DNA from: Tigriopus japonicus
Taxonomy: Eukaryota > Arthropoda > Copepoda > Harpacticoida > Harpacticidae
Reading direction: 5' to 3'
Assembly: GCA_010645155.1 (NCBI GenBank)
Contig: CM021322.1
Location: 5,353,695-5,417,694, forward strand
Length of the DNA: 64,000 nucleotides
Made by a program: the position numbers and the translations under genes. The notes beneath the pieces are model-generated. The model did no database searches, was not told where the DNA came from, and was given only the letters and a program-made list of their open reading frames with translations. Shown piece after piece: positions 10,483 through 23,483 of this stretch; positions within the stretch are counted from its first letter, which is position 1; every line of letters starts with the position of its first letter.

Positions 10483-12860
10483 CACCTCGAGTCACGCCCA
10501 CTTCCGCGGAGACGGACAAACCCGGAATCAGTCAGTCGGTTAAGAGGAAAAGAGAGGGGGCGGGACGATCGATGGGATTCCAATGGGCGGAACTCACGGA
10601 CACGAACGACACCGACGAGACGGAACGGACCCGCAACAACGGAATCGGAAGGCGTGGCACGATGTCCGGACCGTGAATCGGTTTTCTCGGCGACGACGTT
10701 TCTTCCTCTTCTTGTTCTCAAAAATGACTCGATCCTTCTTTTCTTCGTTTGTTCGTTTGATCGTCTCTCTTTCTTTCTTCGAGCTGAGAAACAGTGTTGC
10801 CGGATTTGGAACGGAGAGATGGGTCAAGTAAGAAGGTGTTTCCGGGGAGAGAATGGATTAGCGCGGTCGGACGAATTCAGCTAGGGATTCTTGGGGGGCC
10901 AAATGACTAGAGGTGGGACAAATCTCAGGTATTGGTGTTCAATGATTTTAATTTTAATAATTGGACATGTATAAAAAGAAACCAAAAAATGCTAGTTCCG
11001 TCATAGTAACTGGCTTGTTCACATTGCTACTTAAAAGTAGGGAAGCCCTCAAAACGAAAGGAACAATATGGATTAGGTCTTGTTCTGTTGCTCTTCTTAG
11101 ACTAGTAATGGAATAACAACCATCACTATTTAGAATTGAGAAAAAAAATGTAACAAAGGGGTCGGTTGCTTAGCTTTGCATTTGGTGTTTCATCAATACT
11201 CTTAGAATTTTAAAGATTAATGAATCTTTACAGAAAATAATGATTTTTGAACATTTTTGCCGTATTTTAATCCGCTTTCTCTTTACCAAAGTCCGGAATA
11301 TGATAAAAAAAAAAAACTCCGGAATAAAGCTAATTTGTCAACAATCCTTGGACGCTTTCAAAAAGATTCTTCATATATTGTTAATTGGCAAAGGAAAACG
11401 TCAAATGGCAGGACTGATTTTCCGCTCCTTTTCGGGACACTCAGGCTTGCCAAATTTTGCTCATGTGATTACACTTACCATTGAGTTTTTTGTTTTTCAA
11501 ACAATACTCGCAATTGCTTATTCCTTTCCGATACTTAGATAAAGCTTTTAAATGCCTAAAGCTCATCAAAAATGTCTTGCTTACGTCGTGTTGAATGTGG
11601 TCGTCGATTGGCCATAGAATAGACCCGTTTTTAGTCCAGAACATGGCTACACTTGGTCGTCAAGGGGGCCGGACGATCAAAGAAGGTCCTGTTAAAGAGC
11701 TAAACAGAGGTAAACGGCAGAAGCGACATTGGGCTAAACAAACACATTCTCTGGCACAAATAATTTGGAAAACAGAAAACCTCGCTTTTTGGCTATGGTA
11801 CATCATTAAAAAATGAGGAGCTAATTAGATAGTGGAGTTAACTTCAAGGTTGCAAAAAAAGAACTTCGTCAATCGTTTGTTAAAAAAAATCCTGTATCAA
11901 GTGAAAAAAAAAACTAGACGAGATTAGAAAAGAATCCCAGGATATTTGATTTGAACGTAAATCATTGGAAATTCTTACTCATTTTCATTAAGCTCTCTAC
12001 GCTCTGTCAAATTCGAAGAAATACACCTGCCCGTGCCAGGCCTGCTAGACAGTGGTGAGGGGCGGAGATTTCGGAACATTTGCCATATGACTCCGCTGTC
12101 AGGGTGACTCTATTCAGGTCATTTTATACTGCTTCGTCCTCTAACAGGAAACACTAATGGCATATCTTCCTCAAAATGTTCATGAAAAAATCTACAAATT
12201 CTTAATTCTCGGGATTTTCCTTTTAGCTCTTTCATACCTCGCTTCTCTAACATTGAAGCTTCCGAGAGGACATATCAACTGCCCCCGTCACGTTTGTGGT
12301 CTCCAGTCGAGTCGGGTCATCTTAAACCCTGAGCGAAATGACCAGACGTCACTCGTCCCTCAAGAACCCAGTGTCTCCGATCAGCTGATGGCATCAGAGA
12401 GCTTAATTCCACTTCGATTTAGAATCGCTTATTTCCTAGTTTGACCCTTTCCAAAGTTTTTTGATGTTGTATGTATATAAACCTACCCTTATCATTATTT
12501 CTAAGACCTTAAAATACCCCTTGAAAGGAAAATGAAACTTGCAAACTTTTTCTAATCTCTCAATCTTATCCACTTAAATGCTAGTCACCCTGGAAGAAAA
12601 CTGCAAAGTTATCGAATCGTGGATGACGATTGAATGAATGCGTGAGTGAGTGAGTGAAAAGACAGACACGGAATCAGCAGTTCGGTTTTCGGAAGTGCTC
12701 GACATTCAGCGGATTCGGCTCAAGCCAGGCTGGACAATCCCGGTGCGGCCGTCCATGACCTCACGGTGACGCCCCTCAGTGCCCGACCCATCCCCGCCCA
12801 TCGGCCTCCCAGATTGGGGTTCGCGTTCCGAGTTTCTTCTCCGTGATTTCGTTGAGCATC
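10483..12860. other. Intergenic region between divergent PIP4P and Elongin A
   Basis: Roughly 2.4 kb separate the start codons of two genes transcribed away from each other. The GC-rich stretch up to about 10830 is probably the PIP4P promoter and 5' UTR. The stretch from about 12600 to 12860 is the likely 5' flank of Elongin A. A small ORF at 12157-12444 is listed separately. The remainder is AT-rich without recognisable features. Confidence 0.4.
12157..12444 (+). CDS. Possible small single-pass membrane protein, unrecognised
   Basis: An ATG-initiated ORF of 95 aa with one convincing hydrophobic segment (about residues 15-36, FLILGIFLLALSYLASL) followed by a hydrophilic part with two Cys. 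I recognise no family. It stands alone 700 bp upstream of Elongin A on the same strand, and no splice sites clearly extend it. It could be a chance ORF, and confidence is low. Confidence 0.15.
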   Translation: MAYLPQNVHEKIYKFLILGIFLLALSYLASLTLKLPRGHINCPRHVCGLQSSRVILNPERNDQTSLVPQEPSVSDQLMASESLIPLRFRIAYFLV

Positions 12861-14684
12861 ATGGGCGGTTCCGCCGAGCAAGTCATCTCGGCCGTGGATC
12901 ATTATCGACGCAAGATGGAGCGCCACGCCCACGAGAGTCGCACCCTGTTGCACGCCCTCTCGAAATTGGACCGTTTGGAAGGGATTTCCATCGCGGTTTT
13001 GCACTCGACGGGCATCGGAAAGGCCGTCAACAGCCTTAAGAAGCACGAAGACGAGGATGTGGCCGGCAAAGCCAGGGCCATCGTGGCCAAATGGAAAGAG
13101 ATCGTGGCCAACGAGGAAGAGGAACAAGAACAGGAACAACAGAAAGAAGAGGAGCAACAACAACAACAAGAAGAACGAGAACAAGAGGTCGAGACACAAG
13201 TCGAAGAGTCGGAAACGCCTCCCCGAGCCAGTTCCCCGCCTCCTAGTGCGCCTGAAAGCCCGCCTCGTTCGTCTTCGAATCCGCCGGAAGAATCTGAACG
13301 GGGCGAGCCGGTGAAAAAGCGGTCCCGATCGGATCGCGGCGACGTTTCCGATGAAAGTGCACCGGCGAAGGTCAAGAAATCGTCCAAGTCCAAGCATCGT
13401 GATAGAAAAGACAGCGAGTCCAGTTCCTCCCATCGAAAGGACAAGAAATCGAGCCACGCCTCCTCATCCTCGTCTTCGTCGTCGTCCCATCCTAAAAAGG
13501 AAAAGGATCGTTCATCCCGTGAACATCGTGATCATCATCGACAGCATAAAAGTGATAAAAAATCCGGCTCCACCTCCAAAGAGTCGTCGTCCGGTCGTCA
13601 ACGCTCGCACGAATCCAAGAAGTCGAGTAGTCGATCGGTGCAGTTGGATTCGCACGACGCTTTCGCCGCCGCCTTAGACGTTCCGCCCGTAAATAATGGC
13701 AGCGGTGTGGGCGTGGGGTCCGGTCATAAACGTCGAGAGCGGGAAGAGTCGCGCACCGCCTCACCCAGTCCCGCTCCGCCCACGGCGAGCAGTCGAAATC
13801 AGAGTCCGGCTCGACCGGCGGCCGCTTCGTTACCCGTGCCGACCAATCTGAATCCGAACTACAAACCCCTGCCTCGTCAGGACAACTCCTACGTGAACGG
13901 CATCACGCGCAAGATCGCGCATCAGACTGAAGACGAAGCCTTGTCGACGTTGATCGCCTTGCGCAAAAGTAAGAGTTCCCGCACCATGGTCTACTCCGGG
14001 GCCAAAAGGTAAGTTGTATAAGGCGAAAAAGAGGTGAAATGATTTTTTTCTTGATTTTTTTAATTCTTGCTTTTATGTTTCAGAACGGGATATATGGGTG
14101 AGGTGCCCTCGTTGATGCAAATCTGCATTCGCGTGCTGCAAGAGCACGTGGATGATATCGAGGAGTGCGGTGGGTTGGGTTACGATATTCTAGAGCCCGT
14201 GCTAGAACGAGCCTCGCCACCCACCTTGATGCATATCGAAGAGCGGAATCCTAATCTCATGGAAGACACGGGTCCTCTCTGGGAAAGGTTCTGCAAGAAG
14301 CATTTCGCCAAGGACAAACGAGAAGAATTCGAATCTTGGCGCGAGATGTTTGAGCGTTGCACGCAAGAGCGGGAAGCTAAGCTTAATATGCTCAAGCTGA
14401 AAGTCAAGGACTCCTACAAGCGAGAAGAGAGCTCGCACAAGAAGGCCAAGTTGGCCTATGTGGGCACGGTGGCCAAGCCTCCCCGAGGTGTGATGCGGGC
14501 CCAAGCTAAACACGGCACAGGCCTACCGGTGGGCTTCAAAATGGGGGCTGGTAATGTACCCGTTCGATCCTCGGTGGCCCCGGTGCCTGTGGGCAGTGGG
14601 CCCAAACCCAAGCCTAAAGTAGCACCCATGATGGCCAAGACGCTGCGCATGGCTCGGGGTCTCAAAACCGGATATAGGAAATAA
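12861..14684 (+). CDS. ELOA: Elongin A (transcription elongation factor B polypeptide 3)
   Basis: Two exons, 12861-14008 and 14084-14684, give 582 aa; the 75-bp intron splits an Arg codon. Elongin A stimulates RNA polymerase II elongation with Elongins B and C, and is the substrate receptor of a CUL5 ubiquitin ligase that removes stalled polymerase. Residues 1-85 form a TFIIS N-terminal (LW) domain (LHALSKLDRLEGISIAVLHS, then GIGKAVNSLKKH). Residues 95-340 are a charged linker of Glu/Gln runs, then Lys/Ser/His-rich and Ser-run tracts. The second exon holds the BC box SLMQICIRVLQEHVDDIEE, the F-box-like region ILEPVLERASPPTLMHIEERNP, and the WERFCKKHF and ESWREMFERC motifs. It is shorter than the human protein, mainly in the linker and tail. 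An in-frame codon 18 bp upstream is GTG, so ATG 12861 is preferred. Confidence 0.94.
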
Positions 14685-15060
14685 TTTTGGCAACTACGTA
14701 GATTGGTCCATGTATGCTCTATCTAACTATGGACCTGAAAATCCCTGATGCTGCCGACACGACAAGAACAACCGAATAATACATCCAGTAGCAACAAAGA
14801 TGACGATGATCCTTTATGCACTATTCTGTTCCAACACTCCACTTGGGCTAATCTTGATTCAGCCAGAGAATGAAACTGCGGACATGATTTGTAGTCTATT
14901 TTACCCCCCTGGAACATCAAATGCAGGAAAGCTATGTAGTGTTATGTTGTCTCTCATTCTCCAGCCTATCATCACGGAGGTTGGGACTTTCTTTACCATT
15001 TGCCCACCTCTTCAAATTTTGCACCACCCTCATCGCCATTGGTTTGTTGTCTCAAAAGAA

Positions 15061-15066
15061 AATAAA
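15061..15066 (+). promoter_or_regulatory. Polyadenylation signal for Elongin A
   Basis: AATAAA about 380 bp after the Elongin A stop codon; the first canonical hexamer on the plus strand after it. Confidence 0.5.
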
Positions 15067-15157
15067 TTCATACATTGAAAACGTGGTTCTTTTTATCGTT
15101 CGGGTTAAAAAAGCAATTAGAAAGCATTTTTCGAGACAATCACTAGAGAACAAATGG

Positions 15158-15163
15158 TTTATT
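15158..15163 (-). promoter_or_regulatory. Polyadenylation signal for the DUF4728-like gene
   Basis: TTTATT on the plus strand, read as AATAAA on the minus strand, about 340 bp beyond the stop codon at 15501. Confidence 0.5.
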
Positions 15164-15500
15164 CATATTTGATTTCGGTCTTTTTTTTCACGTGCTTGCT
15201 CATTATCGGACAATTTGATATTGATGCAGGGAGGAAGTATCCAGTGGTAGAAACACACATAATTTGTTCACAATATCCTCAAGGGATCGATGAATCCATA
15301 ATTATCAAATATGGCTCGTTTTTGTATCTTTGAGCAAACCTCAAAAGAGAGTCTGGGGATCATAGAACACGGCCTTTGACGGCATTCCTTGAAAGAGTTC
15401 TGATGCGTACATTTCTTATCTGAATCTCTGACAAACAAAATATCCGCAATCCGGCGTTCAACCAAACGTGTCGCCTTGGTTTTTTGATAACACACATCAC

Positions 15501-18500
15501 TTAGCTCACTGCTAAAAGACTTCGTCCGGAATTTGGGGCCGGAAGTTTGCGATAAACAGTGCCATTATGATGTCCGGCCAGATCTTGGCCCAGGAAATGA
15601 AAATATTCTTTGACATTTCGCCAGAGGTAGAACCAGAATCCGAGCAAGAGTCCGGCAATGACGGGGAAGAACACGGCGACTAGAACATGCACGAAGAACG
15701 AGAAGAATGCCCAAAAGATGAAGATCAACGTGACACAGAGGATGATGAGCATGTCCTGGATCATCCAGGGAATGAGGAGGAGCCGTTTCTCCAGGAGGGA
15801 TCCCATGATCAACAGGAGGGAGTTGAAGATGTGAAGTGCGCAGAAAGCAATCAGAATGATGAGAAACAGCGCGTGATGCTCTGAAACGAGAGAGAGAAGG
15901 CGCAAAGCCGAACTGGTGACGTCAGAGTCCCAATGGTTGTTCAAGATCCAATCCTCCAACGTCTTGTAGGCTAGAATGAGAAGCGAAAAATAACAAGCAT
16001 TAGTTTCTTCTGAAATGAGTGCTTGATTTATGAATAAGTAAGTCATAGAATACTGGATAATTGTGGGAAGACGTTAATGGGAGAAATTTCTAACCACGTA
16101 AGTCCTTCCACAAGGAGCCAATTCTACAACATCCAGATGATAACAAATCCTGGATATGGAAATGCAATCTTCTGGAGAGATTCTGGAATACCTTCATGAA
16201 CAAAAATGACTCAATCAAATCATTTTGCTCTCAGAATGCTTTTACTACATAGTCACAAATCCAATCAAAAACGTACAAATTTACTCTTTCTTAAAAAGAT
16301 AGTCAAAACTGGTTCAAGACTACTGTATGTAAGATTATCTATTGATATAAAAACATTTTTGCCGAAGAACTACATTCAGTACACAACGTCCCTTTTAAAG
16401 AAGCTCGTCCCTTGATAAACGAATAAATCTCGATATTAGAGTAAAGTAGTTGCTAACAAAGAATATTCTTATTTCCATCTTTGACTGTTGTGTTTGACGT
16501 TGTTGTGAGAGGAAACAATTCCCTCCATAATTAACAGCTTCAAAGGGATAACAATTATCTTGTCTCCTAATGAATTGCCATTGCTTTTCATTGATGTTTT
16601 TTTTCTCCACAAGAATGAGAACAGCTCTGGCATAAAATATTCCATCACTTCTTGAGGCAAAAGACTGCTCCCATTATTGCCTTAAATGCAACTCTGGTTT
16701 TAAGATAGCGGACAACCCATAAAATAAGAACTGCTCGTAACATTTTGTCGCTCAAGTGCCTTAAAAGAACCGTTTAGGTCCAAAGAGAGTCAAGTTCGTC
16801 CAAAGCTAAAATGTATAATCATCCTCTTCCTAAACTCAAATCCATGCACCAAGGACCGAGTAAATGCCAAAAAGACGCAAGCACTGTTGAGTTACAAATC
16901 GGATGCTTTTTGGTACATCCAGAAGTGCAACATGCCACCACAAGTTGGGAAGTGAATGGGCCCGCTGCTAAAAAACTTAATTTACGAGCCAGTTCAATGT
17001 CAAACTTGGTCTGCTTTGATCTATTGTAATTTGCCAGGGATGTTTGACGGTAAATATCGCCCTTGCTCTTATTCCCAAGGCAAAGTTTTGCTTGTAATTT
17101 CGCTCATGAGTAATTGCTTTTACCAAACACTCGATCGAGTCCAGAGAACATGCTTTTGTCTTTGTCTGAAATCTGGCCAAGATAGAAATCTCCAGTTAAT
17201 GAGCCTGCTCCTGAGTTCATGCTAACCAGAGTTCACATGTTCACGTTGAACACCTACACACGATCCTTTACGAGGAAAGTCGAGACATTGAAATAGTGTC
17301 TCTTAAAATGGAAAACTATGATGATGAAATTGGACGCCAAGCACACGTTGCGTGAGTACACAGGTGATTTACACTAATCAATTCAGAGCCAAAGGAACGC
17401 TCACATTTCCCAGAGGAGGGGGAATCATCGCCATTATCATAATTTGCAATGAGAAGTTGGCTGAAGATTCGTGTTTGTTGTGTGACAACCAATCCCGATC
17501 TAAAAACGGGATTCGTTTGGATGGAACAAACAAACACATAAAGAACGATAAATACCGATTGGCTGTTGGTGATGAAGCAAGAAAGAAAGAAGTCGTGCTT
17601 CCTCCATTTTTTTCTTCTTCCTTCTCACAGATCGTTAAGCAGGCTATTGAAAGGTTTTCTATTGCCTTTCGTGTTCAAGGGCCTTGAAACAAAATTCCTC
17701 TTCAATTAACATTTAAAGGGTGGATTTCTTAGGTTGCGGCAACAAATCATGGAAAACGCCAATTAACAGGATTTCGGCCCAAATCTAACGAGTTGATGGG
17801 GAGTTCAAGGCGTTTCTTTTCTTTTTCTCTATGGTGTCTATTCACACGAATCTATGGGAACAAGTGATTTTGGTACAAGAAGGCCATTCAAATCGTGGCA
17901 TGAATGCCTTGACCGTGGAATTAATAATCTCAAGCACAAAGAAGAGTGACATTGGCTAATGAAGTTGTATTCATCCGTCATTATTGCTTTTCCAGGCTAT
18001 CGCTTGATCGATCTGACGAACGAAACAAATGCTGCAAATTCTCAACTTACACTCCTTTTCAAACTTCGCCATCAACAGAGGAAGACTAGATCCTCAATGG
18101 AATCGATGCCATCCCTATTTTGAATAGCATTCAATGACCTTTCTTGAAGAGAGAAAACACAATACCTACAAATCTGTTGGATGCTAATTTTAGCTTCAGG
18201 ATATTTAGGTTCATGGTTAAAGGCGTTGAGTTTTCTCAATGTGAGTGTGCTTTCAAATTTCGAAGAAAAGCATCAGCCCCGAAGACCGTTCATACATCCT
18301 GCCTGTTTGTTCTCAGTTCAAATCGGGCTGAGTCATTTTTCACCCGCGAGATTTCTTCCGATTTACTTCTGTATTGATAGTCTTTGGCTTGTCTGGTTTA
18401 CGACGCCATCATAAAAAGGGGAACTTGATCGTTTGAAAAGGATCTTTTCCTTTCATCGTCGTCACTTAGCAATGTATTCTCGTAATACATGCTCGGACGG

Positions 18501-21500
18501 ACCGACAGGCCAGTCAAAGAGACGTCGAGTTGAATAACTCGGCCAGACAAGAATTATATTGTCACAGGGGTGCTATCTTTGAGAAGCCCTGCCACACTCG
18601 GATCTTCACCTCGTTCCTTCTCGATGGCTCGTAAAGATCGCCTCTTTGTCTCTCGAAGGTTCAAGACCTTGGAATGGAATTTTGACATATGAATGGTAGC
18701 ACAATCGCATTCAAGGGGGAGACTGCACGTTGTCTGTAAATGCTGATTATGACCCCCACGGTCATCATTACAACGTGCGAGTTCAACTTGAGAGTGCTTT
18801 GAATACACACTATTGACGTTCACGATTCAAAACGTGGTGTGTACACACAAGAAAGAGACACGGTCTATGTAGTAACTTCTTTCGCTTTTTATGCAAGTTT
18901 TATCAGTATTTGGTGTTTCCTTTTCGTTTCATTCTAGAGCCATTTATTCTAACTTCAAATGCTGTGTGCTTGTAACGCACCAAAATTGCATTGGTTTGTC
19001 ACAACGGTGTTTAAAAGTCCACTAGTCTGAAACCTTCCCCAACTCCTTTTTTAAGGTCTGAAATTGGTCGCTCTGATTTGGTTGACGGCCCCACTTGCCT
19101 TCTCCTTTTCCCTTTTTTCTCCTTCCTCATATGTAGAGGGTGACTAATTTTGAAACTGAAGTTGACGTTTTAAACGTGTAATAACTTCAAAACGAGGCAA
19201 AAATCTTGATGTCCTTAAAATTTAAGACTGTTTTTTGAAACAATAAGTAACAATTTGCTGTTAAATGCTGCCAATTACAAATCACAGAGGATGTACCAGA
19301 GGCATTCAAACTTAGCAGAGTGAAGAGCGTATTTTCGGAATTTCTCTTTTTTACACCACAGGTCATGCCATAAATGCCGCTTGAGGTCGCTTTTTTCGAT
19401 TGAATCGTGAACGTCGATACATATTAGTACATATGCAGTGACATTGTACGGTCTCCTGATTGTGATCATTGCGTCAATGACAGGTCCAAGAATGATCGTT
19501 GAAAGTAGCACAAGGAGGTCGGTTGGACGATCAATAATCTGGTAAATAAGAAAATTCCCACCACATGTGCGTGAGCCAATCAAAAACAAGCTAATTACGT
19601 TTAGAAGTGAGCCGATTTTTAGGGCTGATCAATCTCGGGAGTTTGGTATGAGGTAAAGGTCCTTCGAGAGTTTCATTTGAAAATTGATTAGAATCAAGGG
19701 CCCCTTGAATAATGGTTGTGACTCGATTCATTTGCTCAGCTCCTTTTCAGGCCTCTTCTCATTTCAGTTTCTTCTCTCTTTTTCGAAGATGGCATCTATT
19801 CACTGGATGGATGGAAGGGTATCATAACTCGAGTCATTCAATTGAAAAAAATGACGATGTGTTACGGTTTAGCACATCTAAAAGTGTCTTCTAATCAGTG
19901 CCGGTTGGCCCCGATATCCAGTACGTACAAATGCTTTGATGTCCTTTTATGAAGAATCTTTCAAATCGCCTGGATTGAGTCCATTCAAAGGCAATCAATT
20001 TCATAGTTCATACAATCTTTTACGGAGGTGCTCTACTGGATCTGATCGAGTCTGCCATTCTGAATGGACCCATTTTGCTTTGGATTTTGGAGGGGACTTT
20101 TCCTTCCCTCTTTGTTCATCCACGATCGGAAGAATCCAATCAAAATGTATCAACTCATCACACGTATAAACAACCCCGGGAAATGGATGAAATTCTGAGA
20201 ATAAAATAGATAGGCAGGGAGGTAGTAGGCGTCTGGCCGTCAACAGTTTACTACGTGGGTAAACACAGAAACACACCCACTGGGAATAACACGAAGTCAA
20301 TGAAAAGATGGATCGTGATCTCGGCACTCGATCCTCACTTCCGATTTTCTATTGAGATACCGAATTTATATGGCTTTTGCTTGCCCTTTCTTGCAATCGT
20401 TACATTTGGGATTGGTTTGCCTTAAGATTTGACGATCACAAGTACAATTTGCAAGTACGTACGTTTGAGAATCGCTCAATTATGAAACGCCAAAAGACGT
20501 CGCTTTCGACCCCTGATGCATTGTCTATGCAATACATCGACCAATAAGTGAGTTTTGGAGGGTGGATGGTTGCTCCAACTTGAGCGTATATTTTAGACGT
20601 TGTTCAATCTTGATCCCCAGAATGAGTGGTGAGGGGGGAGGGGATTATTATGACAGAGGGTGGGTTCGCTTTAGGGAGGATCGGGAAAGGGATTCATCCA
20701 AGGCCATCTTTTTTACCCGGGCAACAATACGTTTGAAGTCAAACACGAATTCACGAGACAACTCGAAAATTCACAGGTCAGACAGACGCTCATCTTCTTT
20801 ACAGCCAGGTATTCATGCTGGATTTTCGGCGTCAATGGCCTTCAAATGAGAGAATAATCTCAAATCTTGATTCCGATTCTCCTTAGGATTGTTCTTGAAA
20901 AGAAGCATAACACTCGTTGCTACTTTGCTACTCGTAGCTTTGGAGTGGTGTTTCAAGGGTCATTCCCAGGATGGAAAATGATGAATTTGAAGAAGCACAC
21001 GACGACGATGATGATAAAGAAGACAACCACCAAAACCGACGAGGAAGATCAAGATCAAAAAGCGAACGAACGGAGGCGAAAAAGACCAAGTTCAATCGTG
21101 TGAAAGAATGACAAGAAAACCTTGACTGACTTCTTTGTCATCGTCACCGTCGCCTTCGTCGTGTTCGCCGTATTCGTCATCGCCGTCGTCGTCGTTCTGA
21201 TTTGCATGTCTTTGAAATCGAATTTGTGATTAGCTCTTGGGATAATCCCATTTCCAGGCCAAGCCTGAGAACTCAGGGTAAGTAATACTGTAATTATTGC
21301 CTTGAGCTTCAACACGAGGGACTACTTTAGTCAAGACACGGTTCCCGTTGAGTCTATCCCTGTCCATGGATTGCCACAGGGCTGATGAGACCCATCCATT
21401 GGTCAGGTAGTCTAAGGCTATTGAAAAGGTTTTTTTCTGGGTGTTAGCTTGACGTTGGTAATCTTGAACAGCCTTTCACACTTAGTAGATTTGTAATTGC

Positions 21501-23483
21501 AATTTGGATTTACTCTTTTTGCTCCATTGCCTCTCAATTACGTACCCCCTGAGCAAAGTCATAAAGCAATATAAACATGATGCGGACATTGCGGGATCCT
21601 GAGTTTAAGACCAAGTCAAGGAAATACAGAATTCTTGGAAAGCGTGCAATAATTCAGGCCATATGGCCTAATCCATCAGTTAGTCTACAGATTCAGGGGC
21701 CACTTCTAACTGTAAGAGGGATTATGTATTACTAATCCCCTTCTTATTGTCTTAGGCCCAAGTCTAAAAGCTGAGTCGATAGTTCAATGATGGTTGACTA
21801 ACCAATAACCATGAGAGTGTTCGATTCTTTTTTTCTGGCACCCTCTGTGAGAATTTCACGGAAAAGTGATCAGGACAATTAAGAGTGTCTTGAACAAAGA
21901 AGAAAAGCGGACATCTCACGCTCCAAAGAAGGAGGGTCGAGGAATAGGCGTGAGTGATGATGACGATCATCATGATCGGCATATTCTTTACCAAATCGAT
22001 TTCTTTTACAAAAAAGCATCCAATTCAGTCACTTCCAAGAAGTTAGGATTCAATTACCCGCGATTGACACTCCACGGTTATCTGTACAACAACGGCGGTA
22101 ATGAACATAATGAACGTGAGACGGCATTGGCTAAATCAACAAGAGCTCAATAGGGAAAAGCAATCTTATCTTCTTGCACCACTGTACATTAGCTCCAATC
22201 CTCCAAAGTTTTCTTATCCTTTCCCAATCATTGAAATATTCATGTTCGGCCACATGATTATGGGTCATTTTCTATGCCAAACTAATTTCAAGCCATTGAC
22301 GTGAATGGGGTGGAAAGTGATTCAATAAGAGAAGCTTGGGTGCTAGCATGTCCCCTTTCGCAACTCCCTTCATCTTTTCCTCGATAGATTATAATGACCC
22401 TGGATTGACATGGTCGCATCATTACTGTGGAAATGGTTGAACGGAGTCCAGTTGTTTTTCAAGTGGCTAGTGAGAGTCTTATCACGATATCAACAGCAAA
22501 ACCCAATTATTCTTTTCCCTGTCGTCGTCCATTCAATGGTCTTGGTGCCATTTAAACCGGATTTCACGACATGAATTATCGACCAGAAGTGAGCGTCAAT
22601 ATCAAATTTTGACAATGCTGCAGTACAAGACCCCAATTGATACTTGTTCACTCAAGCAAATTGTGGTTATCTTGGATGGATTTTTGATCCATTCACGATT
22701 CGTCGAACTCAAGCATGTGTCATTGAATCTGTTTAACATGAATCGTCTTGATTGATGTCTTCCGATTTGCTTCGTTTTCGTGCAAGTCAGCCAGAACTAT
22801 TGACTGATTGTTCAAAAATGTTTTGAGCCCATTGAAAGTGTGCTTGGTCTCGTATGGGCACCATGATGTACGCAAGATTCATTTGGGAGAAAATCCTGTG
22901 GTTTTCTGGACACGGCTTGGCCAAGAACTGACGAATCAAGAGTAGTTTGGAAATCCTTTCGTTCTGTTTCTGCCAGAAACAAAGCAGCACAAATTTGCTT
23001 CAAATAAGTGTGACAAATGACTTTTCCTTAGTCTGTCAGTGAGTACCTGGTAAATACGTTTTACCCTAGGCTGCGAGAGAAAGAGAAACACAGAGACATT
23101 TGAGGCAAGGAAATGCTCATCTAAACAGAAATGTTTTTGACACATTGCTTTAGCATGGCCATAATGGGAGCGCAATGCCTCAACAAGTTCAAGACAAAGC
23201 TGATTTCATCGAGCAAGTGCAACATAATAACAAGTCTACAAGAGATCCCATGAACCGTTTCTATTGGCCTCAAGGCATGGCAAGAATTACGTAACTCACC
23301 TTCAGCCCAAAATTCTGGTTTGATCAATGCGAAAACGCACGGCACCAACACGGCCAAGTTGCCTAATATGGACAATACACCGGTGATAAAAGTCCCGATT
23401 TTCTTGTTGAAGCACAGACAACACCGGTCTGGCCATTGGGGACAGTTCACAGATGGGCAACATTTGCAACATTTATCACACAT
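15501..23483 (-). CDS. Four-transmembrane protein, DUF4728-like arthropod family
   Basis: Two minus-strand coding exons, 23483-23300 and 15970-15501, joined across a 7.3-kb intron (donor GTGAGT, acceptor CATTCTAG). The phase match creates one Ala codon and gives 217 aa. The N-terminus is very Cys-rich (MCDKCCKCCPSVNCPQW, then RCCLC). The first membrane segment is at about 33-58 (IGTFITGVLSILGNLAVLV). A short loop follows, then a second segment (about 95-122) and a third and fourth close together (about 127-180), and a hydrophilic tail. This topology and the Cys-rich start resemble DUF4728 proteins, a 4-TM family I associate with arthropods and whose function I do not know. Upstream in-frame codons lack an ATG, so 23483 is the best start; non-coding 5' exons are possible. 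Confidence 0.75.
15971..23299 (-). other. 7.3-kb intron of the DUF4728-like gene
   Basis: Over a hundred times longer than the 58-80 bp introns common in this window. No nested gene is supported on either strand. The ORFs inside lack family resemblance, are often opened by non-ATG codons and are not linked by splice sites. A 46-codon acidic-to-basic small ORF at 20971-21111 is the only item worth noting. Regulatory elements or alternative first exons are possible but not demonstrable. Confidence 0.6.
20971..21111 (+). CDS. Small charged ORF, possible exon or sORF
   Basis: An ATG-initiated 46-aa ORF with an acidic first half (EEAHDDDDDKEDN) and a basic second half (RRGRSRSKSERTEAKK). The sequence TTCCCAG just before it would serve as a splice acceptor. 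No family is recognised. The GA-rich, repeat-like composition of the DNA makes a chance ORF likely. Confidence 0.1.
   Translation: MENDEFEEAHDDDDDKEDNHQNRRGRSRSKSERTEAKKTKFNRVKE

Larger units (their letters stand above)
14685..15500. other. Convergent 3' region of Elongin A (+) and the DUF4728-like gene (-)
   Basis: No coding sequence is supported. Polyadenylation hexamers for the plus strand (15061) and minus strand (15158) lie about 95 bp apart, so the two 3' UTRs end close together without necessarily overlapping. Confidence 0.5.

Noticed and set aside
13057..13677. Long alternative-frame ORFs opposite or inside Elongin A
   Set aside because: They arise from the purine-rich, Lys/Glu/Ser-coding linker of Elongin A. 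The real frame is fixed by the TFIIS N-terminal domain and the BC box.
19275..19589. 104-codon minus-strand ORF near 19.4 kb
   Set aside because: It opens inside AT-rich intronic DNA of the 4-TM gene, shows no recognisable domain and is not flanked by convincing splice sites.
21001..21315. Asp- or Thr-rich ORFs on both strands at 21.0-21.3 kb
   Set aside because: Both strands read as low-complexity runs from GAC/GTC-repeat DNA, which makes chance ORFs likely.
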